A stretch of 64,000 nt of DNA from Blastochloris viridis (GTDB lineage: Bacteria > Pseudomonadota > Alphaproteobacteria > Rhizobiales > Xanthobacteraceae), in contig NZ_CP012946.1 of NCBI RefSeq assembly GCF_001402875.1, forward strand, positions 2,706,001-2,770,000, given 5' to 3'. Each line of letters starts with the position of its first letter. The first letter of the stretch is position 1. Position numbers and translations under genes: made by a program. The notes under the pieces are model-generated. The model ran no database searches. It had not been told where the DNA came from and saw nothing but the letters and a program-made list of their open reading frames with translations. This document shows positions 9,635 to 18,214 of the stretch, piece by piece.

Positions 9635-9649
9635 GAACAAATCCAGAAC
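9635..9649 (-). promoter_or_regulatory. LexA SOS box 1
   Basis: On the minus strand this reads GTTCTGGATTTGTTC, a perfect match to the alphaproteobacterial LexA motif GTTC-N7-GTTC. It lies 11 bp before the ATG of the 34-aa peptide and runs up to its ribosome-binding site, where it would block transcription or early elongation. Confidence 0.75.
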
Positions 9650-9657
9650 TCAACCTT

Positions 9658-9672
9658 GTTCATTTTTTGTTC
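9658..9672 (-). promoter_or_regulatory. LexA SOS box 2, overlapping the probable promoter
   Basis: On the minus strand this reads GAACAAAAAATGAAC, a perfect GAAC-N7-GAAC (the same motif in the other orientation). A minus-strand TTGACG (9681-9676) lies just upstream as a possible -35 element, which puts the box in the promoter spacer. The two boxes are 23 bp apart, centre to centre. Confidence 0.72.
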
Positions 9673-9790
9673 CGGCGTCAACACAACTTTTGCGTGGGTC
9701 GTGCCTCAGTTTGAATTTGGCACCCGGCTGCACTTTGGTCGCGGCGGCGGATGCTCCACATCCGTTGGTGATGGCGCTAGAATCTCCGGA

Positions 9791-9970
9791 ATGAACGGCC
9801 AAAGAGAGGAAGGCGATCGACCAAACGGTCCCTCCCCGTTCGACGAGGGCCTGGAGTCGTTCGAGTTCGGCATGACGCCCGACGCCTGCCCCTACCCCGC
9901 CGGCTCGGCCGAGCGCGAGGAGTGGCTGGAGGGCTGGGCCGAAGGCCAGGACCGCGCCGACAACGCGTGA
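9791..9970 (+). CDS. RMF/CrpP-like small protein
   Basis: A 59-residue protein whose C-terminal half carries the pattern of ribosome modulation factor: a Gly-containing helix, then ACPYPAGSAEREEWLEGWAE, comparable with the CPY...R..WL.GW block of E. coli RMF. RMF dimerises 70S ribosomes in stationary phase. RMF-like proteins are common in Rhizobiales, where the role is less clear. The frame is open further upstream, but the ATG at 9791 starts the conserved part. It is divergent from the SOS-controlled peptide gene. Confidence 0.65.
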   Translation: MNGQREEGDRPNGPSPFDEGLESFEFGMTPDACPYPAGSAEREEWLEGWAEGQDRADNA

Positions 9971-10434
9971 GGCGATTTCCCCGGCCCCTGTGGTGCCGGG
10001 CCTATGACAGACCTTGCGCCGCCATCACAAATCAGCGCGCACAGGCGACCCGCGCCACCGCTGCCTTGCGCCGCAGAGCCGGCGTCACCATTGTGTCGCC
10101 TGCTTCGCTCGGCAATCTCGCCACGGCCTGTCACGGGCGGCAGGGCGCGAGGGACGAAACGCTGTTGAATCTGCGGATGAAATCGGCCCACCCGGACCAG
10201 GGGCGCCAGCGTCTGCAACGGCTGGTCGGATACCGCCTCGATCGGCTTCGCCGGCCCGGCGACGTCAGGCTGGAGAGCGCCGCGGTGGAGCGACGTTGCG
10301 AAGGTCGCCTAAGGTTCTGTTAGAGCATGATGTTTCCGCAAAACCGATTTCCACTTTTGCCCATCATGCTCTATGCAGCACGATGATCCGCCGCGGCGAG
10401 AGCGCCGCGTGCGCGCGTACAGGAGATCAAGGTC
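9971..10434. other. Intergenic region with one palindromic repeat
   Basis: This 464-bp stretch separates the RMF-like gene from ubiK. Open frames are present on both strands but show no recognisable protein. The only structured part is the palindromic repeat at 10321-10373; the rest shows nothing I can assign. Confidence 0.5.
10321..10373. repeat. Dispersed Rhizobiales intergenic repeat, copy 2 (palindromic)
   Basis: TAGAGCATGATG at 10321-10332 is mirrored by CATCATGCTCTA at 10362-10373. Between them lie TTTCCGCAAAACCG and CCACTTTTGC, shared with the repeat at 1724-1771. It could fold into a long hairpin upstream of ubiK. Confidence 0.65.
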
Positions 10435-10704
10435 ATGACCCAGACCACCAGCCGCTTCTTCGACGACATCTCCCGCATGGTGAACGACGCCGCCGGCATG
10501 GCCGACGGGGTGCGCCGCGAGGTCGAGACGGTGATGCGCACCCAGGCCGAGCGCATCCTGCGCGAACTCGACGTGCCCTCGCGCGAGGAATTCGAGGCGC
10601 TGCGCGAGGTCGCGCTGAAGGCGCGGGCCGAGAACGAGGCGCAGGCCGCCCGCATCGCTGCGCTCGAAGCCAAGCTCAGCAAGACCGCGCCGACCGCCGG
10701 CTGA
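10435..10704 (+). CDS. ubiK: UbiK-family accessory factor (BMFP domain)
   Basis: An 89-residue protein of the YqiC/BMFP family. The N-terminal amphipathic half FFDDISRMVNDAAGMADGVR is followed by a trimeric coiled-coil segment, REEFEALREVALKARAENEA, and a short Lys/Ala tail. In E. coli and Salmonella this protein helps ubiquinone synthesis by binding UbiJ and lipids. GGAGAT lies eight bases before the ATG at 10435. It appears to be monocistronic. Confidence 0.8.
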   Translation: MTQTTSRFFDDISRMVNDAAGMADGVRREVETVMRTQAERILRELDVPSREEFEALREVALKARAENEAQAARIAALEAKLSKTAPTAG

Positions 10705-10957
10705 GTGTCACCTCGCCGTGACGCGGCTCGACTAGAGCTTTGCCGGCACAGCGCCGGAACATGTGCACATGGACCGGGACTCGCTTGAGTCCTTAGGGCG
10801 AATCCGGTCCGGTGAAGAGGGTGGATCGTAGCCGGGCGTTAACGAGCCACCTATGATTGGTGCCGGGGTGATTCGCGATCATTCGCACGCGGAAGCGGAT
10901 CATCACCGTCTCCAGTCTGCGACCGCGCCCCCGTCTCCTGATCGCGAGGTTGGCCGC

Positions 10958-11458
10958 ATGAGCCTTATCGAAATCGACGTCGAGCATCGGCCGAATCCGG
11001 TCGATCTGGTCGAGCGTCTTGCCAGCGCCAACGATTGGACGTTCGAGAGATCCGGCGACGACGAGATCACGCTGTCGCTCGATGGCCGCTGGAGCGATTA
11101 TCACGTCTCGTTCTCGTGGATGGACCAGATCGAGGCGCTGCACATCGCCTGTGCTTTCGATCTCAAGGTGCCGGACGCCCGGCGCGCCGAGGTGCTCAAG
11201 CTGCTCGCCATGGTCAACGAGCAGCTCTGGCTCGGCCATTTCGACCTATGGTCCCGCGAGGGGGTGGTGATGTTCCGCCACGCCCAACTGCTCGCCGGCG
11301 GCGCCACCATGGGCCGCACCCAGTGCGAGGCATTGCTGCAGGCCTCGGTCGACGCGGTCGAGCGGTTCTATCCGGCCTTCCAGTTCGTGGTGTGGGCGGG
11401 TAAGACCGCAGGTGAGGCGATCGACGCCTCGCTGCTCGACACTGTCGGAGAGGCCTGA
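10958..11458 (+). CDS. YbjN-domain protein
   Basis: A 166-aa soluble protein with the YbjN fold, related to the type III secretion chaperone fold. It opens MSLIEIDVEHRPNPVDLVER, then continues through LSLDGRWSDYHVSFSWMDQ and LLAMVNEQLWLGHFDLW to a C-terminal helix. Family members in alphaproteobacteria stand before proC, as here (14 bp spacing). The molecular role is not established; E. coli YbjN affects motility and stress responses. The ATG at 10958, with GAGG upstream, was chosen over earlier in-frame starts. Confidence 0.8.
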   Translation: MSLIEIDVEHRPNPVDLVERLASANDWTFERSGDDEITLSLDGRWSDYHVSFSWMDQIEALHIACAFDLKVPDARRAEVLKLLAMVNEQLWLGHFDLWSREGVVMFRHAQLLAGGATMGRTQCEALLQASVDAVERFYPAFQFVVWAGKTAGEAIDASLLDTVGEA

Positions 11459-11472
11459 TTGGCCTGATCGCT

Positions 11473-12297
11473 ATGGGACTTCCTCGGTTTTCTGGCCCGC
11501 TCGTCCTGCTGGGCGCGGGCAAGATGGGCGGAGCTTTGCTTGAGGGCTGGCTCCGCGATGGCCTTTCGCCTATCCAGGTTCAGGTGTTCGACCCGGCACC
11601 ACCGCCCGAGGCGGCGGCGCTGATCGAACAGCACGGCATCGCGCTCAATCCCGATCCCGCCACCCTGCCGGCAGCGGCGGTGATCGTGCTGGCGGTGAAG
11701 CCGCAGATGGCCGCCGCCGCGCTGCCGACGGTGGCCAAGCTCGCCGGACCCGGCACCCTGGTGGTGTCGATCATGGCCGGCAAGACGCTGGCAACGCTGG
11801 ACGCCGCATTCCCGGCGGGCACCGCCATCGTGCGCTCGATCCCCAACACGCCGGCCGCGGTCGGCCGCGGCATCACGGTCGCGGTGCCGAACGGCCGCCT
11901 CACCCCGGCGCAGCAGGACCTCGCCCACGCGCTGCTCAGCGCCACCGGCGGCTGCGAATGGATCGCCGACGAGGCGCTGATGGACGCCGCCACCGCTCTG
12001 TCAGGCTCGGGCCCGGCCTATGTGTTCCTGTTGGTCGAGACCATGGCACGGGCCGGCGCCGCGGCCGGGCTGCCGGCGGACCTGGCCGAGCGGCTGGCGC
12101 GCGCCACGGTGATCGGCTCCGGCGAGCTGCTGCGGCAGTCCGAGCTGGCGGCCGCGCAGCTTCGCCGCAACGTCACCTCGCCGGGCGGCACCACCGCCGC
12201 GGCGCTGGCGGTGCTGATGGCGGAAAACGGGGTCGACCCGCTGTTCGAACGCGCGGTCGCCGCCGCCACCGAACGCGGCCGCGAACTGGCGGGGTAA
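11473..12297 (+). CDS. proC: Pyrroline-5-carboxylate reductase
   Basis: Reduces 1-pyrroline-5-carboxylate to proline with NAD(P)H. The protein has 274 aa. The Rossmann motif GAGKMGGALLEGWL is near the N-terminus and VIVLAVKPQM follows. The C-terminal dimerisation domain has the family signature, here ALSGSGPAYVFLLVE through VTSPGGTTAAALAVL. It is probably cotranscribed with the YbjN-domain gene just upstream. It converges on fbpC. Confidence 0.95.
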   Translation: MGLPRFSGPLVLLGAGKMGGALLEGWLRDGLSPIQVQVFDPAPPPEAAALIEQHGIALNPDPATLPAAAVIVLAVKPQMAAAALPTVAKLAGPGTLVVSIMAGKTLATLDAAFPAGTAIVRSIPNTPAAVGRGITVAVPNGRLTPAQQDLAHALLSATGGCEWIADEALMDAATALSGSGPAYVFLLVETMARAGAAAGLPADLAERLARATVIGSGELLRQSELAAAQLRRNVTSPGGTTAAALAVLMAENGVDPLFERAVAAATERGRELAG

Positions 12298-12335
12298 GCG
12301 GCCCGGCCCCACCGGGACCGCCGGCCGCGGCCCCA

Positions 12336-13376
12336 TCACGCCGGAAACACGAAGGCGTCCGCCCGGTCGACGGTGATCGAGACCCGCCCGCCCGGCTCGG
12401 CGTTGAGGCGGCGGTCGATCGCGACCTCGATCGGCGTCTCGAGGCCATCGACCTGCAGGCGCAATTGCCTCCGCTCGCCGAGGAACCGCGTGGCGAGCAC
12501 CCTCGCGCCGATCGCCTCCGGCCCGTCCGCGAGCGTGACGGCGTCGCGGCGCACGCACACGATGCCCGGCCCGTCGGCGAGCCGCGGCGTCGGAAAGGCG
12601 CCGAGCGCGCTCCAGGCTCTGCCGCCGGCGATGACCGCCGGCACCTCCGCCACCTCGCCGAACAGTCGCGCGGCAAAGCGGTCGGCGGGCGCTCGGAACA
12701 CCTCCTCGGGCGTGCCGACCTGCACCAGCCGGCCGGCGCGCATCAGCGCCATTCGGTCGGCGGCGGCCAGCGCATCGTCGGGATCGTGGGTCACCAGCAC
12801 CGCCGCGGCACCGCGCTCGCGCAAGAGGCGCACCGTTTCCGTCCGCATGCCTTCGCGCAGGCGTTGGTCGAGATTGGAGAACGGCTCATCCATCAGCAGC
12901 ACGGCCGGGTTCGGGGCGAGCGCGCGGGCGAGCGCGACGCGCTGCTGCTCTCCGCCCGACAGCATGTGCGGATAGGCGCGTGCGCGGTCAGCAAGGCCGA
13001 TGCGGCCCAGCAGATCGGCGACGATGGCGCCGATCTCGCCGCGCGGGCGCCCCTTCAGCCCGAACGCGACGTTGGCGGCGATGTCGAGGTGGGGGAACAG
13101 CGCGTAGTCCTGGAACACCAGCGACAGGCCGCGCCGCTCAGGCGGCACGAACGCGCCCTCGCCGGCGACGATGCGCCCGCCGACAGCGACCTTGCCGGCG
13201 TCCGGGCGCTCGAGCCCGGCGGCGAGGCGCAGCAACGTGCTCTTGCCGCAGCCGGACGGGCCGAGCAGGGCAACGATTTCGCCGGCCCGCACCGCGAGCG
13301 AGACGTCGGCGACCGCGACCTTGTCGCCGTAGCTGTGGCGGACATGTTCAAGCGACAGTGCGAAGCCGGCGCTCAT
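12336..13376 (-). CDS. fbpC: Fe(3+) ABC transporter ATP-binding protein
   Basis: Energises ferric-iron import across the inner membrane. In the 346-aa protein, Walker A is GPSGCGKST, the signature is LSGGEQQRVALARAL, Walker B is VLLMDEPFSNLD and the H-loop is VTHD. A C-terminal TOBE-like regulatory domain follows (residues about 250-345). Its ATG overlaps the fbpB stop by four bases, so translation is coupled. Substrate is inferred from the binding protein and permease in the same operon; thiamine or spermidine uptake is less likely. Confidence 0.88.
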   Translation of the reverse strand: MSAGFALSLEHVRHSYGDKVAVADVSLAVRAGEIVALLGPSGCGKSTLLRLAAGLERPDAGKVAVGGRIVAGEGAFVPPERRGLSLVFQDYALFPHLDIAANVAFGLKGRPRGEIGAIVADLLGRIGLADRARAYPHMLSGGEQQRVALARALAPNPAVLLMDEPFSNLDQRLREGMRTETVRLLRERGAAAVLVTHDPDDALAAADRMALMRAGRLVQVGTPEEVFRAPADRFAARLFGEVAEVPAVIAGGRAWSALGAFPTPRLADGPGIVCVRRDAVTLADGPEAIGARVLATRFLGERRQLRLQVDGLETPIEVAIDRRLNAEPGGRVSITVDRADAFVFPA

Positions 13377-15079
13377 GGGCGCGCCTCCAGGGTTGCGGGC
13401 GGCCGGCCGAGCCGTACCAGCACCGCCACCGGCACCAGGCCGATGGCGACGATCAGCAGCGCGGCGATCGCCCCGTCCTCATAGGTGCCGCGCGCCGCCT
13501 CGCCGTAGAGCAAGGTGGCGAGGGTGTCGAAATTGAGCGGGCGCAGCAGCAGCGTCGCCGGCAGCTCCTTCATGCAGTCGACGAATACCAAGAGCGCGGC
13601 GCCGGCCAGGCTGGCGCGCAGCAGCGGCAAATGGATCGCGCTCATCACACCCGCCGGGGTGCGGCCGAGCGAGCGGGCCGACTGGTCGAGCGTCGGCGGG
13701 ATGCGCTCAAGCCCGGTCTCGACCTGTGTCGCGGCGAGCCGGACGAAGCGCACGACATAAGCGAGCACCACGGCACCGATCGAGGCCGACACCAGGAGGC
13801 CGGTGGGCGCGCCGCCGGCGAACTCCACCACGGCGCGGGCGGCGCGGTCGAAGCCGCCGAGCACCACCAAGAGCCCGACCGCGAGCACGGTGCCCGGCAC
13901 CGCATAGCCGCTGGTGGCGACCCGCAGCACTGCGGCGTGGAGCCGCGATCCGGGGTGGAGACGCCGGCCCTCGACCAGCACCAGCCCGGTGAGCACCGCC
14001 GCCACCGTTGCGAGCACGGCCACGAGCAGCGTGTTGCCGATCGCCGGCAAAAGCGTGGCGCCGCCGTGCCCTTCGGCGAGGCGCAGTGCCGCCTGCCAAG
14101 CCAGATGCCCGGTCGGCAGGCCGAAGCCGAGCGCCACCACCAGCGCGCCGAGCGCGAGCAGGCCAAGGCCGGCGATCCCGTCGACGCGGCGCGGCGGCAG
14201 GGCGCGCTGGGCGCCGCCACCGACGGCGAAGCTGCGGGCGCCGCGTGCGGTGCGCTCGGCCAGCACCAGAGCCAGCACGATCGCCAGCATGGCGAGCGCG
14301 ATCTGGGCGGCGCCGGCGAGGTCCGACCGGTTGACCCAGGTGGAGTAGACCGTGGTGGTGAGCGTCGTGACCCCGAGGAATTCGGCCGCGCCGACGTCGT
14401 TCAACGTCTCCATCAGCACGAGCGAGGTGCCGGCCGCGATCGCCGGCCAAGCCAGCGGCAGCGCGACGCGCCCGAACACCCGGCCCGGGCCGGCGCCGAG
14501 CGTGCGCGCCGCCTCGGTCAGCGTCGTCATCCGCGCCAGGAACGCCGCACGGGCCGCGACATAGACGTAAGGGTAGAGCGCAAGGCCGAACACGAGCACC
14601 GCCCCCGGCAGCGAGCGCAGGTCCGGCAGCCGCAGCTCCGCCGGCCGCTCGATGCCGAGCAGCGCCCGAAGCCCGCTCTGGAGCGGGCCGATCGGGTGCA
14701 TCAGGTCGATCCAGGCATAGGCCATCACATAGGCCGGGAATGCGAGCGGCAGCAGCAGCGCCACCTCCAGCATGCGGCGGCCGGGAAAGGCGTAGGCGGT
14801 GACCAGCCAGGCCGTGCCGGTGCCGACCACCACCACGAACACCGTAACCCCGCCGAGCAGTACGGCGGTTTCGTGCAGCGCATAGGGCACCACCGCCGTC
14901 GCGAGGTGGAGCCAGTGCGCCGCGTTGCCCTGGAGCGCGAGGATGCCGAGCGCGCCGATCGGCGCGCCGGCGATGAGCGCGGCACAAAGTCCGATCCAGG
15001 CGAAGCCGCCGGGGCCGCGATGCTCCGCCGCCGGCGCCGCGGCCACCCGTTCTGCCCTGTCCGGCAGGACCGCGGTCAA
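13373..15079 (-). CDS. fbpB: Fe(3+) ABC transporter permease (fused double domain)
   Basis: A 568-aa inner-membrane protein with two consecutive permease domains, each carrying an EAA-type loop. The first is EAARTLGAGPGRVFGRVALP and the second is SARSLGRTPAGVMSAIHLPL. About twelve transmembrane segments are apparent. Such fused permeases are usual for FbpB/SfuB iron importers. The start overlaps the fbpA stop as TTGA, which makes it a TTG codon; a later GTG (residue 12) is an alternative. It sits between the binding-protein and ATPase genes. Confidence 0.88.
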   Translation of the reverse strand: MTAVLPDRAERVAAAPAAEHRGPGGFAWIGLCAALIAGAPIGALGILALQGNAAHWLHLATAVVPYALHETAVLLGGVTVFVVVVGTGTAWLVTAYAFPGRRMLEVALLLPLAFPAYVMAYAWIDLMHPIGPLQSGLRALLGIERPAELRLPDLRSLPGAVLVFGLALYPYVYVAARAAFLARMTTLTEAARTLGAGPGRVFGRVALPLAWPAIAAGTSLVLMETLNDVGAAEFLGVTTLTTTVYSTWVNRSDLAGAAQIALAMLAIVLALVLAERTARGARSFAVGGGAQRALPPRRVDGIAGLGLLALGALVVALGFGLPTGHLAWQAALRLAEGHGGATLLPAIGNTLLVAVLATVAAVLTGLVLVEGRRLHPGSRLHAAVLRVATSGYAVPGTVLAVGLLVVLGGFDRAARAVVEFAGGAPTGLLVSASIGAVVLAYVVRFVRLAATQVETGLERIPPTLDQSARSLGRTPAGVMSAIHLPLLRASLAGAALLVFVDCMKELPATLLLRPLNFDTLATLLYGEAARGTYEDGAIAALLIVAIGLVPVAVLVRLGRPPATLEARP

Positions 15080-16095
15080 CGGTCGAAGCCGACCTTGTCG
15101 ACGAGAAGGCTCGCCGCCTTGCGATGCTTGGCGATCTCGGCGAGCGGCAGGGTGTCGGGCGTGAGCTTTCCGAGCGCGGCGATGATCGGGTCGACCGCGG
15201 CGTCGGCGCGCACCGGGTATTCGAAGTTTTGCTCGGCGTAGATCTTCTGGCCCTCGGGCGACAGCAGGTACTCAAGCAGCTTCTCGGCTTCGGCGGCGTT
15301 GGGCGCGTGCTTGGCGAGCGCGGCGCCCGAGGCGTTCACGTGCGTGCCGCCGCCGGTAAACGTCGGCAGCACCACGGCGACCTCCTCGCCCCACGTCTTC
15401 TGCTCGGCGCCACCCTTGCCCGAGCGCATCAGGCCGACATAGTAGGAGTTGCCGACGCCGATCTGGCACAGCCCGCCGAGGATGTCGCGGGCGACGTCGC
15501 GGTCGCCGCCGCCCGGCTTCTTGGCGAGGTTGGCCTTGAGCCCGGTCAGCCATTCTTCGGTCTTGGCCTCGCCGACATGGGCGATCATCGCCGCCACCAG
15601 GGCGACGTTGTAGGGGTGCTGGCCGGAGCGGATGCACACCTTGCCCTTCCACTTGGGATCGGCGAGATCGTCGTAACTGACGCTCGTCAGCCCGAGCGAT
15701 TTGTCCGCCCACACCAGGCGGGCGCGCAGCGACAGCGCGTACCACGCGCCGTCCGCCGCGCGCAGATGGGCGGGAACCGCCGCGGCGAGCGCAGGCGAGG
15801 TCACCGGTCGGGTGACGCCCTTGTCGACCAGCTCGACGAGGTTGCCGATGTCGACGGTCATCAGCAGGTCAGCCGGCGAGCCGGCACCCTCGGCGGCGAC
15901 GCGCTCGGCGAGGCCGTCCTTGACGAACACCGTGTTGACCTTGATGCCGGTTCGGGCGGTGAAATCGGCGGCGAGCGGGGCGAACAGGCCCGGCTCGCGC
16001 GTCGTGTAGACATTGACCTCGGCAGCAATACCGTGTGCGGAAAGTGCGCCGGTTGCCAGAACAATCGCGGTCAGACGGTACCAGACCTTCGTCAA
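15076..16095 (-). CDS. fbpA: Fe(3+) ABC transporter periplasmic binding protein
   Basis: A 339-aa ferric-binding protein. The best start is TTG at 16095: GGGAGG lies five bases upstream, and it opens directly into a signal peptide, TKVWYRLTAIVLATGALSAH ending GIAA before EVNVYTTRE. Family blocks include VYTTREPGLFAPLAADF, ADLLMTVDIGNL, GVGNSYYVGLM and VNASGAALAKHAPN. NSYY contains the Tyr pair that coordinates iron in this family. No ATG start is possible near the signal peptide, although the frame is open upstream. First gene of fbpABC. Confidence 0.88.
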   Translation of the reverse strand: MTKVWYRLTAIVLATGALSAHGIAAEVNVYTTREPGLFAPLAADFTARTGIKVNTVFVKDGLAERVAAEGAGSPADLLMTVDIGNLVELVDKGVTRPVTSPALAAAVPAHLRAADGAWYALSLRARLVWADKSLGLTSVSYDDLADPKWKGKVCIRSGQHPYNVALVAAMIAHVGEAKTEEWLTGLKANLAKKPGGGDRDVARDILGGLCQIGVGNSYYVGLMRSGKGGAEQKTWGEEVAVVLPTFTGGGTHVNASGAALAKHAPNAAEAEKLLEYLLSPEGQKIYAEQNFEYPVRADAAVDPIIAALGKLTPDTLPLAEIAKHRKAASLLVDKVGFDR

Positions 16096-16546
16096 GAGTG
16101 CCTCCCTCGCAGTTCTTCCGATCTTTGAAAGCCGCGAGTGAGAGTGAATGTCAATGGCGTGATAGTCGTTTCGAAATACTCTAATTCTAAACGGCCTAGC
16201 GCGACACGACGAACCCGGTATCGAGCACCGCGATGGCGGTCGGCGGACCTGCCGCTTCGCTCGTCGCAACTCCGATACCGTCCGGATGCAGCCGAGCCCG
16301 CGAACGCGCGCGCGTCGATTGATCGGACGGCGAAGCTCCGGTCGGATCGGTCGCACCGGCCGAAGCCACGCCAGCGACGTTGAGCCTCACCGTGGCCCCG
16401 CTCGCGAGCGTGTATCGAGGATCGGCGTGCCGCTATGGTGCAACGCAAGGCGATGCCAGACGCAGCGGCTGGCGTTGCGGATTGCGGATACTGAACGATC
16501 GGCGGCGGGTTGGCGTGGTGGTCGGCAGCATACGGGCGAGGTGGCG
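16096..16546. other. Divergent regulatory region, fbpABC / carotenoid oxygenase
   Basis: This 451-bp gap separates fbpA (minus) from the carotenoid oxygenase (plus). On the minus strand a perfect TTGACA lies at 16154-16149, about 55 bp before the fbpA start. Next to it is an AT-rich stretch with TTTAGAATTAGAGTATTTC (16196-16174). TTTAGAA is one half of an Irr iron-control box, but the second half is not conserved. The right half of the gap shows nothing identifiable. Confidence 0.4.
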
Positions 16547-18109
16547 ATGACCGGTGTGGCGAAGTCCGGTGGGGTCATCGGCCTTGGCGCGGAGCGGGTG
16601 CGGCGGGCGCTCGCCATCGCCTCCGCCCTCAGCCATCCCCAGGCGTCGCTGGCGTGGCCGCAGGTGCAGCCCCGCCGGGTCAGCCAGCTCGCCCACCGCG
16701 GCACCGCCTTCGAGGGCAGCTGGACGACCACCGACATCGAGGGCACGCTGCCCGCTGAGCTGCGCGGAACGCTGTTGCGCAACGGCCCCGGCGCCAAGAC
16801 GGTCGGCGGGCGCGACCTGCAGCACTACTTCGACGGCGACGCGCTGGTTACCGCGCTCAGGTTCGACGGCACCAGTCGCGTCGCCGCGCGCTGCCGATTC
16901 GTGGCGACGCCGGAGCGAGCCAGGGAGCAGTTCGCCGGCCGCATGCTCTACCACGACTTCGGTACCGCGGCCGCGGCGCGCTGGGCGCACGGCTACAAGA
17001 ACGCGCCTTCGATCAGCCTGTTGCCGCTGCCGGACCGGCTGCTGGCATTGTCGGAGGCCGACCGCCCGGTCGCGCTCGATCCGGCTGACCTCGCCACCCG
17101 CGGCACCTGGGATTTCGGCGGCACGTTGCGCTACGGCACCTCGTTCACCGCCCATCCCAAGGTTGACCCCGCCACCGGCGCGATCTACGGCTACGGCATC
17201 GACATCGTCGGCCTCCGCCGGGTGTTCAACCCGCTGCTGAAGGTGTTCCGGATCGAGCCGGACGGCAGCCGGCTCAGCCCGCTGGCCGCGGTGCCGCTGG
17301 CGGGATTCTCGCCCATCCACGACATGCTGATCACCGAGAACCACTTGGTGTTCGTGATCTGCCCGCTCACGGTCGGCCTGTTCGGCCTGCTGGCGCGGCG
17401 GTGGGCGGTGGCGGACGCCATCGCCTACGACCCCGGCCGGCCGCTGCGCATCGTCGTCGTCCGCAAAGACGGCACCGCGCCGCCGATCGAGATGGCCAGC
17501 GCGCCGCCGGTGCTGATCTTCCACCACGTCAACGCATACGAGACCGACGGCGGCCGCCGCATCGTGTTTCACTCGATGGCTCACGACAACGCCGCGAGTC
17601 TCGACGTCATGGGGGCGTGGGCCGCGCCGTCGCCGCCCGCTCTGCCGCGGCAGTGGGTGACGCGGTTCGAGCTCGACCTGGTCGAAAAGCGGGTGGTTTG
17701 CCGCCGTAACCTGACCGATGGCGTGCCGGGCGACTTTCCCTGCATCGACGCCCGGCGGGTATCCTCGCCGGTGCGCTTCGTCCACGCGCTGGAATCGCCG
17801 CCGGCCTCGGACGATCCGCTCGATTTCAACTGGCTGGCGTGCTGGGACCTTGAGGCCGGCACGGTGAGGCGGCTGGAGGCCGGCCGCGGCCGCACCCTCG
17901 GCGAGCCGGTGTTCGTGCCCCACCCCGACGGCCGCGACGAGCACGAGGGCTGGCTGCTGCTGCTCGGCTACGATGCGCGGCGTGACGAAACCTTCCTCGA
18001 CGTCCGCGCCGCGGTCACCCTCGAATTCCAGGCTCGGGTGTGGCTCGGCCGCTACCTGCCGCTCGGCTTCCACGGCACCTTCTCGCCGGCGCCGGCCGCG
18101 CCGGGCTGA
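16547..18109 (+). CDS. Carotenoid oxygenase family protein
   Basis: A 520-aa non-haem iron(II) dioxygenase of the RPE65/CCD family, which cleaves a double bond of carotenoids or related stilbenes. The four iron-ligand histidines fall in conserved contexts: SFTAHPK (His203), FSPIHDM (His258), IFHHVNAYE (His326) and GFHGTF (His509). The start ATG at 16547 follows GAGG by five bases; the frame is open upstream but not family-like. It stands alone with no carotenoid biosynthesis genes in view, so the substrate (apocarotenoid, lignostilbene or other) cannot be inferred. Confidence 0.9.
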   Translation: MTGVAKSGGVIGLGAERVRRALAIASALSHPQASLAWPQVQPRRVSQLAHRGTAFEGSWTTTDIEGTLPAELRGTLLRNGPGAKTVGGRDLQHYFDGDALVTALRFDGTSRVAARCRFVATPERAREQFAGRMLYHDFGTAAAARWAHGYKNAPSISLLPLPDRLLALSEADRPVALDPADLATRGTWDFGGTLRYGTSFTAHPKVDPATGAIYGYGIDIVGLRRVFNPLLKVFRIEPDGSRLSPLAAVPLAGFSPIHDMLITENHLVFVICPLTVGLFGLLARRWAVADAIAYDPGRPLRIVVVRKDGTAPPIEMASAPPVLIFHHVNAYETDGGRRIVFHSMAHDNAASLDVMGAWAAPSPPALPRQWVTRFELDLVEKRVVCRRNLTDGVPGDFPCIDARRVSSPVRFVHALESPPASDDPLDFNWLACWDLEAGTVRRLEAGRGRTLGEPVFVPHPDGRDEHEGWLLLLGYDARRDETFLDVRAAVTLEFQARVWLGRYLPLGFHGTFSPAPAAPG

Positions 18110-18214
18110 TGCGGCGTTCCGCCGGTCAGGCGGGAGGCTCGTCGTCCGGGATCGCCGGGCCACCGTCGGGAACCCGCAGCATGGCTTGGACCCTGCGGGA
18201 TGCGCGCCGGCAGC

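Noticed and set aside
10014..10721. 235-codon plus-strand frame over ubiK
   Set aside because: Overlaps ubiK in another frame. Arg-rich with no motifs, while ubiK has a recognisable family and ribosome-binding site.
12980..15241. Long plus-strand frame over the iron transporter
   Set aside because: Arg/Gln-rich shadow of fbpB and fbpC, which have clear motifs on the other strand.
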